Positions 1 through 5,829 of a stretch of 6,511 nt of DNA are shown in pieces. The position numbers and the translations under genes are program-made. Location of the stretch: positions 1 to 6,511 of the forward strand of contig JAEWVL010000189.1 in the NCBI GenBank assembly GCA_023396665.1, written 5' to 3'. Positions within the stretch are counted from its first letter, which is position 1, and each line of letters starts with the position of its first letter. This DNA comes from Spirochaetota bacterium. Its GTDB lineage: Bacteria > Spirochaetota > UBA4802 > JAFGJZ01. Under the pieces are notes generated by a model. It saw only the letters and a list, made by a program, of their open reading frames with translations, was not told the origin of the DNA and made no database searches.

Positions 1-858
1 GTCTATGGCTGTCTCAAAATTACCGGTCGAATAAAAAGACTCACCCATCCAGTAAGAGGCATTTTCAACATATTTACTTGAAGGATAACGTCGAATGAAA
101 TCGTTAAAATGCGCACGCGCCGAACGATGCCGGCCGTTACGCACATCGTAAAGCCCGGCCTGATAAATGCGGTCACCCGAGAGCCGCCGCCCGAGAGTAT
201 TTGAAGTCTGCTGTGAGCGCTGCGCCCCGGTGTTCGCGGCAGGCGCTTTCGGTGCCGCAAGCGTACTCTGGCGGGCAAGCGCGCGCTCTTTGCCCAGCAG
301 CGCGTCCGCATTCTCGGGATCCTCATTAAGAGCAAGCGCGAACGCGTTTTCGGCTTCGGCGAACTTGCTCATCTTCAGTCTTTCGTAAGCGATCTCACAA
401 TAGACTCTGCTTCGAAACTGCGCATCACTCGAATTTGCAATAATGCTGAGCAGCCGGGCGATGCCCTCTTCGGAATAATTGCGTTTTATTTTCAGCACGG
501 CAAGCCGTGCGTTCACTTCTGTGGCAAGATCGGGACGCTTTGAAAGACGGGGATCGACGGCAAGCGCCTCGTATTTTTCATAGGCCAGCCGTTTGAGGCC
601 GCTGCGCTCATAGATATCGGCAATAAGAAAAGTCGCGTCGGGAACATACTTCGATTCGGGATAGGTCGCTACCAGAGTGGTCGCAAGATCAAGCGCCAGC
701 TTCAGCGATTCTCTGTCGCCGCGTTCGTGAACGAGCTGTGCCTGGCGCACAAGACGACCGGCATCACGCCCGGGCTGATATACCACATGGTAATACGAAA
801 CAAAAACAAGACCGAGCGCCACAAGAATGGCTCCGGCGAATAAACTTCCTGTTCTCAT
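1..858 (-). CDS. Membrane-anchored tetratricopeptide-repeat protein, YbgF/CpoB-like repeats (C-terminus outside window)
   Basis: This reading frame is open for 286 codons from the ATG at 858 to the window edge, so the 3' end is missing. The start is set by GGGAG six bases upstream and by the hydrophobic stretch that follows it. Residues 6-24 (FAGAILVALGLVFVSYY region) form one membrane segment or uncleaved signal anchor, so most of the protein should lie in the periplasm. Helical repeats follow: about 71-100, 152-185 (TPR-like, with FAEAENAFALAL), 231-265 and 267 onward. The last two have the pattern YQAGLYDVRNG...A..HF..FI..YPSSKY..NA.YWMGESFY, typical of the TPR region of YbgF/CpoB and related envelope proteins. 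An A/Q/S/T-rich linker at about 195-228 separates the two halves. YbgF-type repeats are protein-protein docking modules; the partner here is unknown. It is the third of three consecutive minus-strand genes but lies 266 bp from the kinase, so it probably has its own promoter. Confidence 0.85.
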   Translation of the reverse strand, partial: MRTGSLFAGAILVALGLVFVSYYHVVYQPGRDAGRLVRQAQLVHERGDRESLKLALDLATTLVATYPESKYVPDATFLIADIYERSGLKRLAYEKYEALAVDPRLSKRPDLATEVNARLAVLKIKRNYSEEGIARLLSIIANSSDAQFRSRVYCEIAYERLKMSKFAEAENAFALALNEDPENADALLGKERALARQSTLAAPKAPAANTGAQRSQQTSNTLGRRLSGDRIYQAGLYDVRNGRHRSARAHFNDFIRRYPSSKYVENASYWMGESFYSTGNFETAID

Positions 859-1124
859 AATGCACTCCCGTAATGCAGGCCCTCACGCAAGGCGACGGCA
901 CAGCACTCCATTTTAGTTATCGGCACAGGCAAGGCATTACTTTAGCCGTTAAAAAAATGAGATTCTCTGACAAAGGAACCACTAAAAATTACCTTTATAG
1001 ATTCCCTGAAAGTCACAAAGCATGGCTTATCCGAGGCTCTGTGTTAGTTGCAATTACAGCAAGGGCTACGGGGGGATCACAAACGCAAGCCCTCTCCCGA
1101 AGCAAAGCTCTACTGAGCGCGCTC
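859..1124. other. Intergenic region between TPR gene and kinase gene
   Basis: This 266-bp spacer should hold the 5' region of the TPR gene and the 3' region of the kinase gene, both on the minus strand. I see no convincing -35/-10 pair and no hairpin followed by a T-run after the kinase stop; GAGCGCGCTC just past the stop is a 10-bp palindrome without a T-tract. The notable content is a G6 element at 1068-1077 lying between inverted arms AGGGCT (1062-1067) and AGCCCT (1088-1093). A plus-strand open frame across the spacer runs on into the kinase gene and is treated as spurious. Confidence 0.6.
1068..1077 (+). repeat. G6 element copy 1 (ACGGGGGGAT)
   Basis: The sequence ACGGGGGGAT matches the core of the elements at 2011-2026, 4527-4542 and 6464-6475 but continues as CAC, not ACT, so it is the most divergent copy. 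It lies in the loop of a 6-bp inverted repeat (AGGGCT/AGCCCT). No start codon follows within ribosome-binding distance, which argues that the element is not only a Shine-Dalgarno sequence. Function unknown. Confidence 0.5.
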
Positions 1125-2006
1125 TTATCGGGTCTTTTGCAGCATCCTGATCGCAAGGCCGAGCGCTCCTTTAATGCCGGCGTCGCCCCCGAGAGCGGGC
1201 GCAACAATATATGAGTCGGTCTGCCGCAGCACCCGGTCAAATTGCATATAGCCGGCACTCAGTTCCAGAAATTTTGCGCGAATTGACGAAAAAAGATGCG
1301 CCCGCGCCATCACTCCACCGCCGATAATGAAGCGCTCGGGCATCACGACAAGGGCGATCGAGTAGAGCATCTGCGCCAGATAGTAGCTGAAATAATTCCA
1401 CAGGGGGTCGCTGTCGGCGATTTCGTCGCCGGCTTTTGCGGCCCTTGCGGCGATTGCGGGCCCCGCTATCATCCCCTCGACACAGTCTTTGTGAAAGGGG
1501 CAAAAGCCCTCGTAGTGATCGTCGGGATGCCGGCGAACCAGCATGTGCCCCATCTCGGGATGCGAAAGCCCTTTGAGAATTGTACCGCCGACAATCGCTC
1601 CCGCACCGACGCCCGTACCCACGGTGACATAGACCGCACTCGAAAGCCCCTGCGCCGCGCCCCAGAGATACTCACCGTAGACCGCCGCGTTCACGTCGGT
1701 GTCAAAGGCGACCGGCACCTTAAGATGATCCGCGATTGCAGATCGGAGATTATAATCTCGCCAGCCGGGCTTGGGCGTCGTTGTTATACGTCCGTAGGTT
1801 TCGGAATTCTCGTTACAATCCGCAGGCCCGAAGGTGCCGATACCGATTGCATCGACTTTATGCTCATCAAAAAACGCAAGCACCTGCGGTATGCTTTGCT
1901 GCGGCGTCAGCGTGTCAATTCTGCTGCGCTGCGTTATCTCGCCCTGAAGATTTCCGGTAGCGCAGATAATCTTCGTGCCGCCGGCCTCAATCGCTCCGAG
2001 TGTCAT
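1125..2006 (-). CDS. scrK: Fructokinase, ROK family (ScrK type)
   Basis: The 293-residue product has the usual length for this family and should phosphorylate D-fructose with ATP to fructose 6-phosphate in the cytoplasm, feeding glycolysis. Visible motifs in order: GAIEAGGTK (residues 4-12, phosphate-binding loop), GIGTFGP (55-61), TTTPKPGW (75-82, typical of fructokinases rather than glucokinases), FDTDVNAA (101-108, with D104 as likely catalytic base), VTVGTGVGAG (127-136, second nucleotide loop), GLSHPEMGH (146-154), then H154, C169, H172 and C175 in the CPFHKDC segment as zinc ligands, EG at 177-178, and PERFIIGGGVM (223-233). No key residue is missing. The ATG at 2006 follows GGGGGGA with 8 bases between, and that ribosome site is part of a repeated G6 element. 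The gene lies 104 bp downstream of the transporter gene on the same strand. Related ROK enzymes can accept mannose or glucose, so the exact sugar is inferred from the motifs. Confidence 0.9.
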   Translation of the reverse strand: MTLGAIEAGGTKIICATGNLQGEITQRSRIDTLTPQQSIPQVLAFFDEHKVDAIGIGTFGPADCNENSETYGRITTTPKPGWRDYNLRSAIADHLKVPVAFDTDVNAAVYGEYLWGAAQGLSSAVYVTVGTGVGAGAIVGGTILKGLSHPEMGHMLVRRHPDDHYEGFCPFHKDCVEGMIAGPAIAARAAKAGDEIADSDPLWNYFSYYLAQMLYSIALVVMPERFIIGGGVMARAHLFSSIRAKFLELSAGYMQFDRVLRQTDSYIVAPALGGDAGIKGALGLAIRMLQKTR

Positions 2007-2010
2007 ATCG

Positions 2011-2026
2011 AGTATCCCCCCGTAAA
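2011..2026 (-). repeat. G6 element copy 2, forming the ribosome-binding region of the fructokinase gene
   Basis: On the minus strand this reads TTTACGGGGGGATACT and is identical over 16 bp to the element at 4527-4542. It lies in the fructokinase leader; GGGGGGA ends 8 bases before the ATG and can pair with the anti-Shine-Dalgarno sequence through a G-U wobble. AGTAT at 2011-2015 and ATACT at 2030-2034 form an inverted repeat around the T-run and G-run, and the same GTAT...ATAC framing is found in the 4527 copy. This could be a leader hairpin or a protein site; neither is shown. Confidence 0.6.
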
Positions 2027-2110
2027 AAAATACTGCAAGCCCCTGACAGCGGCATCACATTTTCGCGGCTGCCTTGAAATCATAAAAACGCAGATCAGCA
2101 TACAAGCGCT

Positions 2111-4396
2111 TCACTCTTCGATAAGACTCATCGCCTGTGCGCATTTGATGAAAAGAATCGCCGGCATCTGTTTGTATTTGCCGATCTCCTTGTCGAAGAA
2201 GAATTTATCAAGGTTGAAAAAGCGTTTCTTCTCCTGTTCGACGTAATTGCCGGGCAGCCCCATCATCACCAGATCGGCGTCTTTCGAGGTTTCGTAGAGT
2301 ACCTGCGAAAATGGCGCAGCGTCATCTTCAAGTATTACAACCTCACCGTCGACACGACCCTTTTCAAGCAGATCTTGCAGTTCCTGAGCCGTCTGTAGTT
2401 TGTCTTCGCCCCTGTTCAGCTTTCGTATAATGCGCACCTGATACATTCTATTTTCGTTGGCCTTCAGCGAGGCGTTCATAATGTAGCCGAGCATTACCAT
2501 GAAGTTGCCGTTTTGCTCGCCCCGCCACCAGATGTCAATCCGTTCATTTTTTACGATGCGATCGCCTCCTTTGAGCAGAATGACATTTTTATTGAGTGCC
2601 AGAACTTTTCCCAGCACCCTGACCGTGTCGATTGACTTCGTATATTCGAGCAAAACGGTATTCACATCGATGAAACCCATAAGCGGAAACTGAATAAGGC
2701 TCAGTACCGATTGCGTGTAGTCATCGCTATGCACATAGTTCACCGGAAAATGGTGAAGCTCGCGAACCTTGTCTTTCAACACCGCCGATTCGCCCTCGTT
2801 TTCACCGACAACAAGGTGCAAGGACACGATGCCCTTGTGAGCCGCGATTATCGAGGCGAGATAGGCAACTGCGTCACTGCAGTTATCTTTGCCGCTAAAA
2901 CCGATCGCCGTCAGTATCGGTCGCCAGTTCTTGGTTCCCATCACGATTTTGGCCAGCGACCTGAACGAGCGGTTGATCAGCGAAAACAGCACTCCCCACC
3001 AGACGCCTTCGAGTCTTCCTTTTGCCTTGTATTTCAACAGCAGCTGAAAAATCACGAACTGCACGACGATGATCGCCAGACCGATCTTCCAGCTGAAAAG
3101 CAGTATCGCGCCAATCGAGGCCGCGAAACCGTAAAACGAAAGTGCCCAGTGCCCCTTTGATGTCGGCCGAAACGTGGGGTTGCCGCTTATCCGTTCGAGA
3201 AAGGCCGATCCGTTCACCCAGCCGTAAACAACGAGAAAAAGGATACCGACTATCGAAGCCGCAAGATTGATACTGCCCATCCAGATAACAGATATGCCGA
3301 TGAAAAAAGTCAGAAGCGTCGCAAAGCGCGGTTCGTTTCCCCCTTTTCGAAAGTCGTTGCTGAAGAAACGCAGCGCTGTTGGCAGCACATCGTCTTTGCA
3401 GAGCGACTGCAGCGTTCGCGGTGCGGTCATAAAACAGCTGAGCGCCGACGAACTCGTCGCGAAGAGAATACCCGCAAGCACCAGCATCCCCATGACATTG
3501 AAGGGAAATTGAGAGCCCAGGCCGAGAAGATCGGTAAGCAGGTTTCCCGTAGCATCCTTACCCGAATATGCGGTTACCAGCAGATTCGGATTCATCAGCG
3601 AAAAAACGAAGGTACTGAGGCAATACACACAGAAGGTGATGCAGATCGCGAGAAAGGTGCCCCGTACCAGGCTCTTCTTGGGGTTTTTCAAATCGCCGCT
3701 CATGCCGACACCGGCATCGATGCCGGTTACCGCAGGAAAAAACTGGGCGAAAGCGACAAAAAACAGCGCAAGCGTCGTTTCGCGTTTTCCGAAAAGGTTA
3801 ATTGTCTGCAGACCCGAAAAAAGCGGTACATTATTGTAACGGATTCCCGTAAAGGGCGAAAGAAATATGGTTGCGATGCTCGCAAACAGTACAACAAATA
3901 TCATTATTTGTATTTTTAGCGTAAAATCTGCCCCAATAATTGCAAAGATAAAAAACAAAATATAAACAGCACTGGCGATCAGCTGTTTCTGCAGAAGTAT
4001 GTCTACTGCAGCATTTTCCGAAAAAAACGGCATCGCCTGCAGAAAAGGGGCAAGCAGCGCCTGCAACGGTTCGGCAAAACCGATGCAGTAAAACCCGATC
4101 GAGGCAGCTTGCGCGAAATACAGCTGAATGCCGATCGAGCCCCCGAAGGCCTTGCCCAGCGAGCGTTTCGCCAGCGCGTACATGCCCCCGCCGCCGATAT
4201 TGTTCAGGTTGGTCGCACAGTCGGCGAGCGAGAATGCGGTGGCAAAGGTCACCGAATGCGCGAGTATGATGACCGCCGACATCGCAACAAGGCCGATGTC
4301 ACCGACGAGCAGCGGTAATATGAGAAAAAGCACCGTACCGAGTATGGCCTCTGTCGAGGGTACGAATACGCCTTTAAATGTGCCGAATTTCGTCAT
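2111..4396 (-). CDS. Cation-chloride cotransporter (SLC12/CCC) family permease with C-terminal cytosolic domain
   Basis: The 761-residue product is an inner-membrane secondary transporter of the APC superfamily. Residues 1-455 hold about 12 hydrophobic helices with segments that match animal NKCC/KCC proteins nearly without gaps: FGTFKGVFV then TM1 (4-35), GGGGMYALAKRSLGKAFGG (68-86), FFPAVTGIDAGVGMSGDLK (219-237), and SSALSCFMTAPRTLQSLCKD (316-335). The segment KNWRP (489-493) opens the C-terminal domain (about 490-761), which resembles the SLC12 regulatory domain with universal-stress-protein-like folds (DADLVMMGLPGNYV, 706-719). Compared with human NKCC1, the potassium-site residues Y103, P221 and T224 and the sodium-site serines S316 and S317 are kept, but N298 is A17, W300 is L19, L297 is E16 and L502 is D227. 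The substrate is therefore uncertain: Na-K-Cl symport by family, possibly altered ion coupling. The ATG at 4396 follows AGGA with 7 bases between. The fructokinase gene follows 104 bp downstream. Confidence 0.85.
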   Translation of the reverse strand: MTKFGTFKGVFVPSTEAILGTVLFLILPLLVGDIGLVAMSAVIILAHSVTFATAFSLADCATNLNNIGGGGMYALAKRSLGKAFGGSIGIQLYFAQAASIGFYCIGFAEPLQALLAPFLQAMPFFSENAAVDILLQKQLIASAVYILFFIFAIIGADFTLKIQIMIFVVLFASIATIFLSPFTGIRYNNVPLFSGLQTINLFGKRETTLALFFVAFAQFFPAVTGIDAGVGMSGDLKNPKKSLVRGTFLAICITFCVYCLSTFVFSLMNPNLLVTAYSGKDATGNLLTDLLGLGSQFPFNVMGMLVLAGILFATSSSALSCFMTAPRTLQSLCKDDVLPTALRFFSNDFRKGGNEPRFATLLTFFIGISVIWMGSINLAASIVGILFLVVYGWVNGSAFLERISGNPTFRPTSKGHWALSFYGFAASIGAILLFSWKIGLAIIVVQFVIFQLLLKYKAKGRLEGVWWGVLFSLINRSFRSLAKIVMGTKNWRPILTAIGFSGKDNCSDAVAYLASIIAAHKGIVSLHLVVGENEGESAVLKDKVRELHHFPVNYVHSDDYTQSVLSLIQFPLMGFIDVNTVLLEYTKSIDTVRVLGKVLALNKNVILLKGGDRIVKNERIDIWWRGEQNGNFMVMLGYIMNASLKANENRMYQVRIIRKLNRGEDKLQTAQELQDLLEKGRVDGEVVILEDDAAPFSQVLYETSKDADLVMMGLPGNYVEQEKKRFFNLDKFFFDKEIGKYKQMPAILFIKCAQAMSLIEE

Positions 4397-4424
4397 AGGG
4401 GCATCCTGTTAGTATTTTTCACGC

Positions 4425-4475
4425 GTATCATTGCGTTTCGGGAAACACATGTAAGCGTGATAAATGTATCATTGC
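4425..4475. promoter_or_regulatory. Pair of direct repeats GTATCATTGC upstream of the transporter gene
   Basis: GTATCATTGC occurs at 4425-4434 and again at 4466-4475. The offset of 41 bp is close to four helical turns, so both copies would face the same side of the DNA. The upstream copy overlaps a small palindrome TGATA-AATG-TATCA (4458-4471). The pair ends about 30 bp before the transporter start codon, a position suited to a regulator of that gene. This is inference from pattern and position only. Confidence 0.35.
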
Positions 4476-4526
4476 ACTTATTCAGCTTTTTGCGTTCTGT
4501 TCAAATCTTTTTTTGTCATAGATGTA

Positions 4527-4542
4527 TTTACGGGGGGATACT
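4527..4542 (+). repeat. G6 element copy 3
   Basis: TTTACGGGGGGATACT is identical to the element in the fructokinase leader (minus strand 2026-2011). GTAT at 4524-4527 and ATAC at 4538-4541 repeat the inverted framing of that copy, with a loop four bases shorter because the T-run is shorter. The nearest in-frame ATG downstream (4555) is too far for an ordinary ribosome site, so this copy is not explained by translation initiation of a known gene. Confidence 0.55.
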
Positions 4543-4551
4543 ACCGGCTGT

Positions 4552-4582
4552 ATTATGTCACTACTAACTGTTGTTCTGATGA
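4552..4582. repeat. 31-bp direct repeat, copy 1 (left of higBA)
   Basis: Positions 4552-4578 match 5543-5569 exactly (27 bp, beginning ATTATGTCACTACTAACTG), and after one mismatch the match continues for TGA, giving 30 of 31 identical bases. The two copies are in direct orientation, 991 bp apart, and bracket the higBA module. Read on the plus strand each copy spells MSLLTVVL after an ATG; read on the minus strand each ends a frame with EQQQLVVT and a TAA stop. Neither frame is long enough to prove coding. It could be a recombination scar, a remnant gene end, or a dispersed element. Confidence 0.8.
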
Positions 4583-4731
4583 GCCTGAGCCCATTTTTCC
4601 GGACTTTATATTGCGGGAACAGCTGCGACATAAGCCTCGCAGAACTAAACCTGACTAATTTCTAAACAAACGATCAATACAACGAAGAGCCAAGCATTCG
4701 GGCTTCTCCCGTGATTGACACGACAAATCAC

Positions 4732-4760
4732 TTGACAATATTAACGTAATTCGTTATTAT
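4732..4760 (+). promoter_or_regulatory. higBA promoter
   Basis: TTGACA (4732-4737) is a perfect -35 box and TATTAT (4755-4760) a near-perfect -10 box, with 17 bp between them. Transcription would start about 6-8 bases after the -10 box, at about 4766-4768, which is the higB ATG itself (4767). No ribosome site precedes that ATG, so the transcript is probably leaderless. A second TTGACA at 4715-4720, between arms GTGATT (4711-4716) and AATCAC (4726-4731), has no good -10 partner. Confidence 0.8.
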
Positions 4761-4761
4761 T
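4737..4761. promoter_or_regulatory. Palindromic operator in the higBA promoter
   Basis: The arms AATA-T-TAACG and CGTTA-T-TATT flank a 5-bp centre (TAATT, 4747-4751). The 25-bp palindrome is perfect except for one T/T position in each arm and the centre. It begins at the last base of the -35 box and covers the whole spacer and -10 box, so bound protein would block RNA polymerase. HigA-type antitoxins repress their own operon through such palindromes, so HigA or the HigBA complex is the likely ligand. Confidence 0.7.
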
Positions 4762-4766
4762 ACAAT

Positions 4767-5048
4767 ATGATTAAAACTTTCAAATGCAAAGAAACTGAGA
4801 AAATCTGGAACCAGCAATATTCCAGAAAGTTTCATCCGTCATTGCAGTCAACAGCACTTCGAAAGTTAATCATGATCCACAGGGCGAAAGAACTGATCGA
4901 TTTGAAAGCACCCCCTTCTAATCATCTGGAAAAACTTTCGGGCGACAAAGAAGGCCGCTACAGCATAAGGATAAATGATCAATTTCGTATTTGTTTCAAA
5001 TGGAATGAATCAAACGCCCTTGATGTCGAAATAGTTGATTACCACTGA
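4767..5048 (+). CDS. higB: HigB/GraT-type RelE-fold toxin of a type II toxin-antitoxin system
   Basis: The 93-residue product has the normal length for the HigB (plasmid maintenance killer) family, RelE-fold enzymes that cut mRNA on the ribosome. Family signatures are visible along the chain: IKTFKCKETEKIW at the N-terminus (residues 2-14), ALRKLIMIHRA (30-40), LEKLSGDKEGRYSIRIND (54-71), QFRICFKW (72-79) and the diagnostic C-terminal VEIVDYH (87-93). Basic residues R64, R68, R74 and terminal H93 are those expected to contact or cut RNA. The toxin comes first and the antitoxin second, the usual higBA order. The ATG lies just past the -10 box with no Shine-Dalgarno sequence, so toxin translation probably starts on a leaderless mRNA while the antitoxin has a proper ribosome site. 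Base composition is more A+T rich than the genes at 1-4400, suggesting horizontal acquisition. It appears intact. Confidence 0.93.
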   Translation: MIKTFKCKETEKIWNQQYSRKFHPSLQSTALRKLIMIHRAKELIDLKAPPSNHLEKLSGDKEGRYSIRINDQFRICFKWNESNALDVEIVDYH

Positions 5049-5065
5049 AAATAACGAGGCCGAAT

Positions 5066-5365
5066 ATGAACAAAATACCAAACATACATCCCGGTGAAAT
5101 TCTTGAAGAAGAATTCATTAAACCGTTCAATATTAGCGCATATCGTCTGGCAAAAGATACGAATATTCCCGCATCAAGAATATCTCAAATCATTAAGGGA
5201 AAAAGAAAAATCAGTGCCGATACTGCCCTCAGATTTTCAAAATACTTTGGAACCACAGCTGATTTCTGGCTTGGTATTCAGGCTGAATACGACTTACGGG
5301 AACAAAGAGCATGTATTTCAGAGGAAATTGAAACCATTGAACCCATCGCAATCTCTGCAGGTTAA
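5066..5365 (+). CDS. higA: HigA-type antitoxin, XRE-family DNA-binding protein
   Basis: The 99-residue product matches the HigA family: IHPGEILEEEF (residues 7-17) opens the domain, a helix-turn-helix occupies about 23-60 (ISAYRLAKDTNIPASRISQIIKG region), and KISADTALRFSKYFGTTADFWLGIQAEYDLR (48-78) is the conserved second half. It should neutralise HigB by direct binding and repress the operon through the palindrome at 4737-4761. The ATG at 5066 is supported by GAGG at 5056-5059 with 6 bases between, and it follows the higB stop by 17 bp, so the two genes are co-transcribed. After the TAA the same frame stays open for 74 more codons to 5590, with no family resemblance that I can see. No strong terminator follows; GGGC-GGC-GCCC with CTTTTA at 5404-5420 is a weak candidate. 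Confidence 0.93.
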   Translation: MNKIPNIHPGEILEEEFIKPFNISAYRLAKDTNIPASRISQIIKGKRKISADTALRFSKYFGTTADFWLGIQAEYDLREQRACISEEIETIEPIAISAG

Positions 5366-5542
5366 TCTTCTCAAGTTGATGCTCGAAAAATACACCGGTA
5401 CCAGGGCGGCGCCCCTTTTACAAGTTATAGGGTTCTTCGTCAGGTTCAGGCTGACAAATTCATGCAGACGGACTTACCGGCAGATTTTTCAGGCAAAGCT
5501 CTTCGTGAAAACAAAGCGCATCGGCTCAGCGGCATCCCCCGC

Positions 5543-5573
5543 ATTATGTCACTACTAACTGTTGTTCTGCTGA
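5543..5573. repeat. 31-bp direct repeat, copy 2 (right of higBA)
   Basis: This copy is identical to 4552-4582 except for C instead of A at 5570. The sequence on either side is unrelated between the copies. It sits 178 bp after the higA stop and 25 bp before the stem of the orphan terminator. Just to its left GCGG (5529-5532) and CCGC (5539-5542) could form a small hairpin with a CATCCC loop. Recombination between the copies would remove 991 bp carrying the whole higBA module and its promoter. Confidence 0.8.
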
Positions 5574-5584
5574 TAAGATTGCTC

Positions 5585-5624
5585 AATTAAAAACAAACAG
5601 GCTGTCCTTTTCGGGGGACAGCCT
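5585..5624 (-). terminator. Rho-independent terminator, minus strand
   Basis: The arms AGGCTGTCC (5599-5607) and GGACAGCCT (5616-5624) form a perfect 9-bp stem with an 8-base loop. On the minus strand it is followed by GTTTGTTTTTAATT, a good T-tract, while the plus-strand side lacks one. It lies about 40 bp after the stop of the broken minus-strand gene at 5667-5762 and is best read as that gene's original terminator. It may also stop antisense transcription from running into higBA. Confidence 0.85.
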
Positions 5625-5666
5625 TAAATACAACGCAGAAAAGATAACACCCTGCCGCAAGCCGCG

Positions 5667-5762
5667 CTATTCGTATGAAGCTTCGAGCGCCTTCAGGTAG
5701 GGGTAGCCGTCGTTGATCGCAGCGTTTATCGCCCACACATCGCTGAAATCCCAGGTGCTGTG
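5667..5762 (-). pseudogene. C-terminal remnant of a GLUG-type repeat surface protein
   Basis: A minus-strand frame ends at TAG (5669-5667) with 31 residues before it: STWDFSDVWAIN, then AAINDGYPYLKALEASYE. The pattern WDF..VW.I...INDGYPYL is a common C-terminal ending of bacterial proteins built from GLUG-type repeats, which are usually large secreted or surface proteins. An in-frame TGA at 5765-5763 immediately precedes it, there is no start codon, and the proper terminator is still present downstream. The 5' part of the gene has therefore been lost, with the break at about 5763, next to the promoter of the yefM-yoeB module. The family call rests on this short motif alone. Confidence 0.65.
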
Positions 5763-5800
5763 TCAGAACACGACAAAAGTGATTTCGTAATTGAAAAGGT

Positions 5801-5829
5801 TTGACATTATTGACAAGTACCGATATACG
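5801..5829 (+). promoter_or_regulatory. yefM-yoeB promoter
   Basis: TTGACA at 5801-5806 is a perfect -35 box, and TATACG at 5824-5829 matches the -10 consensus at its first four positions with 17 bp between. TTGAAA (5791), TTGACA (5801) and TTGACA (5810) recur at 9-10 bp intervals. The second TTGACA has no comparable -10 partner. The -10 box overlaps the first operator palindrome, so repressor binding would compete with polymerase. Confidence 0.65.

Larger units (their letters stand above)
4397..4766. other. 370-bp intergenic region between divergent transporter and higB genes
   Basis: No convincing gene lies here. From left to right it holds the ribosome site of the transporter gene (AGGA, minus strand), two direct copies of GTATCATTGC (4425-4434 and 4466-4475), a G6 element (4527-4542), copy 1 of a 31-bp repeat (4552-4582), and the higBA promoter with its palindrome (4732-4761). 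Short open frames exist on both strands (plus 4522-4665, 47 codons; minus 4482-4631, 49 codons) but overlap each other, so at most one could be real. I found no clear -35/-10 pair for the transporter gene. Confidence 0.6.

Noticed and set aside
873..1214. Plus-strand ORF of 113 codons in the spacer before the kinase 3' end
   Set aside because: No ribosome site, no recognisable family, and its last third is the antisense of the fructokinase coding region.
1296..2246. Plus-strand ORF of 316 codons
   Set aside because: It lies almost wholly antisense to the fructokinase and transporter genes, which have full family motifs; its translation shows no domain.
4482..4631. Minus-strand ORF of 49 codons across repeat copy 1 (MSQLFPQYKVRK...)
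   Set aside because: GAGG lies only three bases before the ATG, there is no family signature, and it overlaps the opposite-strand frame and other repeat elements.
4522..4665. Plus-strand small ORF of 47 codons (or 36 from the ATG at 4555) following the G6 element
   Set aside because: The ATG at 4522 lies upstream of the G6 element and the one at 4555 is too far downstream for a ribosome site; the product resembles nothing I know, and the sequence diverges after the repeat in the second copy.
5404..5420. Terminator for higBA (GGGC-GGC-GCCC followed by CTTTTA)
   Set aside because: A 4-bp stem and a short T-run are too weak to call as a terminator; mentioned only as a candidate in the higA entry.
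4552..5573. Integron cassette model, with the 31-bp repeats as attC sites around toxin-antitoxin cassettes
   Set aside because: TA modules are common integron cassettes, but the repeat has no GTTRRRY/RYYYAAC core pair and no long imperfect hairpin, and a gene remnant and terminator sit between the modules. No integrase is in the window.
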